64,000 nucleotides of DNA. Source: Nereocystis luetkeana (taxonomy: Eukaryota > Sar > Phaeophyceae > Laminariales > Laminariaceae). The first letter of the stretch is position 1, and each line of letters begins with the position of its first letter. The stretch covers positions 7,191,622-7,255,621 of the forward strand of contig JARUPZ010000011.1 of the NCBI GenBank assembly GCA_031213475.1, written 5' to 3'. Under the pieces are notes generated by a model. That model searched no databases. It saw nothing but the letters and a program-made list of their open reading frames with translations, and was not told the origin of the DNA. The position numbers and the translations under genes were made by a program. Shown piece after piece: positions 59,401 to 64,000 of the stretch.

Positions 59401-62400
59401 GATATACGCTGGCTCTATTGTGATTTATCTAGATGCTGGCTACCGCGGCGATGCCGAGGACTTCCAGCCTGAGCGACAGCTCATTCGAAGGCTGCTGTAC
59501 AGCCCCACAGGACTGTCAACTTTTTTTCTTGGAGTTGTACACAATTGGTTTGCTTTCTAAAAAAAACCGTCCGTTCCCATTTTTTGTTTCGTTCCCATTT
59601 TTCCGTTTTGTCTGTTGTGAGCATGCCTTGAGCTTTAGTAGTCTACCAGGTATGCTGTATATCTTGGATCCTATAAAACACAATTTCTTCTCCGCGTAGC
59701 ATACTTCCACTATTTCGTTAATATTCGGGGGGCGGGGGGGGGCGCATCCATTTATTTTCCTACGTATCCGCAGCGAGGCTATTATTGTGAAAACAATACG
59801 TAACAGAGTAGTACGTATTCACTCCCTGGTATATACCTGGCATACAGTATTTTTTGCGTCTGTGCTTGCTGTATACCTGGTGTAGGATGTATGTGCGAAA
59901 TACGTGTGATTAATTAAACATATCATGTATACGAAGCAAAAACAGTTTGCTTGCAGAGATAGTTACCCCCCCCCCCCCCCCCTCTTCCGTCCGCAAGGGC
60001 ATAAGATTAGCAAAAATCTTCTATGTAGTACGTACATACATGGAAACAGCGTCGAATGAGGCCCAAAAAATGTTGGAGGTGTCTAATAGGGTTGGGAACG
60101 GTGCTCCGCCTCGAAAGGGATGCGTGGTCAATGGTGAAATGACTGCTCGTAAGGAAGCCAACACCTAAGTACGCCCCGTGCGCTATACTATTACGGGGGA
60201 CCATAGTTAATAGGACCAAATATTGTCAGTAAAAATGGTTAAACATATAGGTTTTTATGTATACCATAGGTCCTATTAACTATGGTCCCCCGTAATAGTG
60301 GTATTCAACAGCTGGTGTTTGATATGTTTGTTTGCTTGGGTTTGATATGTTGTAAACTTGTGTTTTGTTCTACATATATATCTGGAGAGGGCTTTGATTG
60401 TGTTTTACAACAACCCCTCTCCCCCCCCTACTATGCCTTTTTGTGTTGATACATTTTTAACAATATCAGCACTTACTTATGCCACTGAATACACGGTACG
60501 CTCGCGTAGGGAATCGATAGTTCATGGCACTGCTGTACGTGCTCCGTGCGTATGCGCATGGATTTTGTTTTACTGTCATGAGTTTAGTAAACTATAGTTT
60601 ATTTTTGGTGTTAGATATACTGGAAAGACGGCGTAAGATGGTCAACTGATATCGATACCGTCTGTGGTTTGGTGGTTGAACTGAAGGAAAACATCGTTGT
60701 CGGCAAGCTGTACTCTGAACGGCTCGCTAACGACGAGTTGAGGTGGTTCAGAAGAAGACGATATCGGAATGATGAGATTTCGAGTGAGGGTTTTCTGGTT
60801 GAAAAATCCAGTATTTATAGGTGGATTGTCTTTGCTTTTGGGGGGGCTTGAAATTGAGATTAAGATCATTTTATTATAGCACTGCTGTGCGGCTATAACG
60901 GTATTTCCTATTTTATTCAGCTGATGACGGTTTTACCGGGAAAGCTGGGTGGGGATTGCCGGAAAGACGGTCGCAGTAAAGCCAGTGCGTATATTGTAGA
61001 ATTTCATTTGATTTGAGTTGGATTTTAGTGTTTCCACTGCAAGGAGCCACTTGATTAGTGCTATAGTGGGTTTTGTGATTTCTGTGTGCTGAGTGGTAGC
61101 ACTACTACTTGCAGAGTCACGACAAAAGCATTTTATGTGTTGGATGACTTTGGATCTAGCACATGCATAGACACTATTATCGTGGCAGTGTGCCGCGACT
61201 AGGGAGGCTGTCGGTCATGGCTATTGGTCCTAGTCGCACCCATGTCTGACGTGTCCGGTTGGTATAGGTGAAAGTAGTCTGGGGAGATTGCGGCGGGATT
61301 TGTGTTCCCCCGGGTGGGATACATATTTATACCTGGACGCCTTTAGAGGGTCTCACGGGAACGGGATAGAGGTATATAAAACCCAAGAGAGGGGGATATT
61401 TGGACTATTTACGCCAAATTCAATATCGCGATATTCGTGCACGCAAATCCCTCGATGTAAACTCAATATCAGGTTTCTTGCCAGAAGAAGGTGAGATACC
61501 AGGTATAAAACTTGGGTGGAATAAAAATAATCAGCAAGTCCACAAACACGTAGAACACCGCGTGGGCTGGAGGACGTGGCTGCTGCTGCTGCTACTACTA
61601 CCCTCGGTGGCTCGGCAGGCGACAGCGCCTGCGTACACCATGGGCTTGGCCCTTGGCATAGACGAGACCGCAGCGCGGACGCGTCTCGCGCTCGTGCTGA
61701 GACTCGTCCGCCAAAAACGAAAGGTCCGGTTGACTCTATCTACCCGATTGTTCCCGGATAAGGTGGGGTGCGTGCCGCGTTGGGGACATGGGTTTGGGGT
61801 AACTCCGGCAGAAAGACGCCCAGCCGGAGCACTGGATGCTGTGTTGGTGCCGCTGAACCCGGGCATCCCGGGCATCCGTCCCTCCTCGACCACGAGAGCA
61901 CACGTCTGCCGCACTCATTTTTCCAAGTAAGTCGTGGTGGCCACTGCTGCTGTTGTCGTCCTTTCTTTGCTGGTGCACGGTGATGATAGGATGACCGAGT
62001 AGAGGGGACAGGCCGTTTCCAATTTTGTCTGCCAAGTTCAGCTCTACCAGCAAAAGGAGAACACTAGTATCGTCTTGGCGATAGTTGTGCGTTGCGGACC
62101 GCGTATCGCGAAAATATCGCCTGTACCTGATGCTCGTATAAAACTCGAGAGGCACGCTATTTTGCTCTAAACGTCAAAATATCGCGATTTTTTTTCGAGT
62201 TTTACACAAATCTGATGAGCTGTCCCCTTCCTCGCACTACAATTTAAGGAAAATATCATTGATGTTGGGCCTTCCTTCTCCCCCGCCTGTAATGGCGAGC
62301 TCGGGTCTCACATCATCCAGCGTGCATTGGTGTATAAACTAGAGTATGTATCATCGAACGAGGCCCTTGTAGGTCGGCTTGCGCAGCATGCCAGTGATAT

Positions 62401-63847
62401 CGTCCCCGTAAAAACACTCCCACCCCCGTCATCGTATCCTCGCTTGGTCCAGAAAGTGATCAACCCGAACGAACAGTTCGCGTGTTTCATTCGCATCGTG
62501 GATAAGTACCTTCGGCCGAGATCTCCGCAGGCGGTGAACCTCGGCAGCAAGATGCAAGATCGACTATTGCAATTCCAGACAAGGTGAGGGAGGTGCTACC
62601 GCGAGATAAAGATACAAACACCCACATCGAAAGCGCCCTGTGAATATTAATTGTTGTCTTTAAGGGGGCGTAGGATCTCTCAGGAGTTTTTTTGTCTAGT
62701 AGGTGCACACGTTACGCCAAAATACATGCAAACGAGTTGGAAAGAGAAGAAGCTATTTGCACAAAGGATAGGTATTTTCGGAAATCCAGCAAACGTGTCG
62801 CAAAAAAACAAGAATCTAGAGTTTTTTAAGCCATTTTTGTACCTTTTTGGGCCCAAAAACTTGATACCCCTGCGTAAAGGAAGCGTGATTGCCCTGTCAG
62901 CGCTTTTTCGGGCACGTCTGATTAATAGTTCAAAAGAGCCGCCAGGAGACCAGCCGACGTTTGGTGAAAGCCCTCTTCCCATCGGAATTGCATCCATTAC
63001 ACTAGATGCCCGTGCGTAAAAACAAAACTTTTAGCGATTTTGCGAGTTTTAGTGCTGCTGGCTTGCAACTTCGACGTCACGAGAATACCTCGTGAGTCGT
63101 TGCAGGTCGCCTTCGACTGCTGCCTGGCGCAACCGACACCCTCACACACCCCGTGAAGAGCGTACCTCGATTTCGCGGGCTGTGGTTGCTTATGGGGAGC
63201 TGTAGCTGTCGGCAAGTTAACTGCGAACGTTCAGGTGCGGCTTAGTTTTGGGCTCAATGTGCGTACCCAAATCTTGACATTTTATGACCCCTCAATAACC
63301 TCAACGTCGAGGTGCAGGTCTCTGTTGAGAACGAGCAGACGGTCAATCTGAAGAGGAAAGGCTGCTGTAGATGAGACACTAAGTTGAATCGATCGCTCTC
63401 TGCTAAGGCACGAACCAGCCGAAGACCCAAACACGGCGTGTTAAAATAGCGGCTGACTTATGTGGTCCAACAAAAATTCTAGGGTTTAGAGTCACCCAGA
63501 AACCCAGGGATGGAGGGTGGATCGAGATCCTCCGTGGCCATACCCAATAGAATGGCTGTTGTTGCGATGAGAACCCCCTCCCCCCCCCATACGACTACGG
63601 CCATGCGTGATATCGAGTAACCCCCCCCCCTGTACAAAACACGACGACTCAATGTATCTGTTGCAACTGCCGCGCGCATTGGAAATTCGCAGGACTGTTT
63701 TTACGAGCTTGCGAGAGGACACTAGACGCACCATACTAGAGGCGCCAGTGAATGAAATCGTCTTGATGCTCGAACAAAATATCTTGCAGAAGTTTAGGTG
63801 CACGCCGGAAATGCAAGAGCGCGAGCAAACTAAACTTCGGAGTTTGG
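50228..63847 (+). CDS. 7TM-RGS protein, gene 4 (3' end outside the window)
   Basis: Exons E1 50228-50471, E2 52017-52209, E3 52434-52603, E4 53034-53151, E5 54438-54657, E6 62453-62583, E7 63693-63847. All are open, with the same lengths and phases as gene 3, giving 410 residues to the end of exon 7. E7 ends at a strong G|GTGAGT donor, so the tail exon should lie to the right; if the donor is skipped the frame stays open to the window edge. E1-E4 hold seven helices (MNAVSVTLVATALL start, VFGIGPEIVHVII, QELLNANVLEASRAVHL). E5-E7 hold the RGS domain (FGDFCRKSLCMESWDF, SPQAVNLGSKMQDR, DTRRTILEAPVNEIVLML). Intron 5 is 7.8 kb and full of repeats; all four equivalents elsewhere are 0.3-1.4 kb. Confidence 0.8.
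52017..52209 (+). CDS. gene 4 exon 2 (helices 3-4)
   Basis: 193 nt, acceptor ATGTAG|, donor GTGGCA. It encodes MPYCFRAIRLVVAYNTQYR, QLVKGRNIAKISLVIGTG, and NMPERYS at the end. Confidence 0.8.
52434..52603 (+). CDS. gene 4 exon 3 (helices 5-6)
   Basis: 170 nt, acceptor GGGCAG|, donor GTACGT. It encodes DKYGCFFFNERRAVELTVLL and DVFGIGPEIVHVIIPML. Intron 2 before it is only 224 nt. Confidence 0.8.
53034..53151 (+). CDS. gene 4 exon 4 (helix 7)
   Basis: 118 nt, acceptor CTCAAAG|, donor GTGAAC. It encodes TAIVQELLNANVLEASRAVH and a helix ending NLLFW. In the genome it has no Met start of its own and is found only by alignment. Confidence 0.78.
54438..54657 (+). CDS. gene 4 exon 5 (linker and start of RGS)
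   Basis: 220 nt, acceptor GATGCAG|, donor GTATAC. It encodes VLVPVADFYGWCRSGKRHVV, YAQEGGEVAEIFGDFC and CMESWDFIVDAVAYK. Confidence 0.8.
54825..55440 (+). repeat. repeat Y, copy near gene 4 exon 5
   Basis: Shares ATAGTCGCACCCATGTCTGA, ACCTTTAGAGGGTC, CCTTCCTCGCAC and ACGAGCTCGGG with 61200-62329, in the same order and orientation. A 320-bp segment (about 55063-55397) is absent from the other copy. Confidence 0.55.
55845..56190. repeat. GAACTTCTGT minisatellite, block 1
   Basis: At least six spaced units of the form ACCCGGAACTTCTGTAAGTT, alternating with ATACCCGGGGTGCCGGTAC-like words. The unit itself is half-palindromic (AACTTCTGTAAGTT). Confidence 0.7.
56838..57485. repeat. GAACTTCTGT minisatellite, block 2
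   Basis: About fourteen units of ACCCGGAACTTCTGTGAGTT followed by CTGTACGCCCG and CCACAATACCCGG, spaced about 36-75 bp. It ends in CCCTAACCCTAACTCC, which resembles telomere repeat but is part of the array wording. Confidence 0.72.
57533..57556. repeat. 24-bp G run
   Basis: Uninterrupted G homopolymer abutting a 36-bp fragment of repeat X (57557-57592), which is itself followed by another G run. Confidence 0.9.
58088..58360 (-). mobile_element. worn SINE, relative of 25069-25413
   Basis: Shares GTGCCTTCATTTT.ATCGCG, a CCTTTCCCCCC-like block and ACCCACGCT with the intact SINE in the same orientation, with a T run (A tail) at 58089. The B-box is reduced to CTCGAGCCCA near 58345. Confidence 0.42.
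58640..58937 (+). repeat. repeat X, copy in gene 4 intron 5
   Basis: Partner of 10724-11000: CTTAGTAGGATGCAGCTCAC, GGCGCTTCGCG and GGTCATACGACTACGGCAAT, ending in a C run at 58926-58937. Confidence 0.65.
59226..59612 (+). mobile_element. TIR element, copy b
   Basis: 387 bp, nearly identical to 46400-46791, with the 106-codon frame at 59240-59560 kept (two residue differences). The ends read ACAGACAAA...TTTGTCTGT. It lies in intron 5 of gene 4. Confidence 0.75.
59966..59982. repeat. 17-bp C run
   Basis: Homopolymer; similar runs occur at 34796-34811, 58430-58442 and 58926-58937. Confidence 0.9.
60188..60298. mobile_element. TIR element MITE-1, intact copy
   Basis: 111 bp with near-perfect arms CTATTACGGGGGACCATAGT and ACTATGGTCCCCCGTAATAG. 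It lies in intron 5 of gene 4. Confidence 0.78.
61200..62329 (+). repeat. repeat Y, copy near gene 4 exon 6 (interrupted)
   Basis: Y blocks at 61200-61378 and 62212-62329 flank about 830 bp of unrelated sequence. That insert has open frames on both strands (61400-61930 +, 61531-61914 -) but no motif I recognise; a CTG-rich run at 61580-61605 gives a Leu stretch. Confidence 0.45.
62453..62583 (+). CDS. gene 4 exon 6 (middle of RGS)
   Basis: 131 nt, acceptor GGTCCAG|, donor GTGAGG. It encodes FIRIVDKYLRPRSPQAVNLG. It lies 7.8 kb after exon 5 with no second exon 5 between, so it is assigned to gene 4. Confidence 0.77.
63589..63620 (+). repeat. 32-bp end fragment of repeat X between C runs
   Basis: ATACGACTACGGCCATGCGT followed by GATATCGAGTA, with C runs on both sides (63581-63588 and 63621-63630). 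It matches the 3' end of repeat X only. Confidence 0.55.
63693..63847 (+). CDS. gene 4 exon 7 (end of RGS)
   Basis: 155 nt, acceptor TTCGCAG|, donor GTGAGT. It encodes LREDTRRTILEAPVNEIVLM and QKFRCTPEMQEREQ. Confidence 0.77.
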
Positions 63848-64000
63848 GTGAGTCGCGCCGGGGATGTTACCAGCGCTTTATGGCGTGCGGCCGTCTCCGC
63901 GCGTGTAACAGGAATCGATCAGCCGGACCACTTCTTCTACAAAACTCACCACATACTATGAATACGATGATTTTCAACAAGCCCCAAAAACGCTGCAAAA

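Noticed and set aside
61400-61930. 176-codon frame with a Leu run as a secreted or membrane protein
   Set aside because: The Leu run is a CTG repeat, an equally long frame lies antisense, and the region is an insert within repeat Y.
54825-62329. Y repeats as the two LTRs of one retrotransposon
   Set aside because: The copies are diverged and differently interrupted, and no element gene lies between them; a duplicated intron segment is simpler.

Overview
The window is nuclear DNA of a eukaryote. It has small exons, introns of 0.2 to 7.8 kb with GT-AG (and a few GC-AG) borders, and a dense load of short transposons and satellite-like repeats. The gene architecture, the LINE reverse transcriptase and the tyrosine-recombinase fragment make a brown alga or related stramenopile my best guess. 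That is inference from style; the sequence contains no proof.

The main content is a cluster of paralogous genes for seven-transmembrane proteins with a C-terminal RGS domain (7TM-RGS, the layout of plant AtRGS1). I recovered the exons by aligning the copies with each other. Each copy has the same eight exons: E1 to E4 carry the seven membrane helices, E5 to E7 the RGS domain, and E8 a variable tail. Exon lengths are nearly invariant (E1 244, E2 193, E3 170, E4 118, E5 220, E6 131, E7 155 nt) and intron phases are constant (1, 2, 1, 2, 0, 2, 1). Gene 1 (+, 73-4278) is cut by the left window edge and shows E3-E8. Gene 2 (-, 21676-8664) has all eight exons but one missing base in E2 and one in E3, so it is a pseudogene or carries assembly errors. 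Gene 3 (+, 26140-33804) is complete and intact. Gene 4 (+, 50228-63847) is intact for E1-E7, and its E8 lies beyond the right edge. Worn single exons of further copies lie between genes 2 and 3 (22.1-24.2 kb).

Region by region: 0-4.3 kb gene 1; 4.3-8.7 kb unassigned; 8.7-21.7 kb gene 2 with long introns; 21.7-26.1 kb relic exons, a SINE with target duplication, and a palindromic array; 26.1-33.8 kb gene 3; 34.9-36.8 kb a decayed LINE on the minus strand; 38.4-38.9 kb a small open frame with a WW-like stretch; 40.1-43.6 kb arrays built on CTTCCATGGAAG; 45.7-46.2 kb a coding-like decayed stretch; 46.4-46.8 kb a TIR element repeated at 59.2-59.6 kb; 47.3-48.1 kb a broken tyrosine-recombinase fossil; 50.2 kb to the end gene 4, whose 7.8-kb intron 5 holds a minisatellite, repeats and two TIR elements.

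The 7TM-RGS proteins would sit in the membrane and speed GTP hydrolysis on a G-alpha subunit through the RGS domain. A local array of such receptors with divergent tails suggests expansion of a G-protein sensing family. Ligands and partners cannot be read from the sequence.
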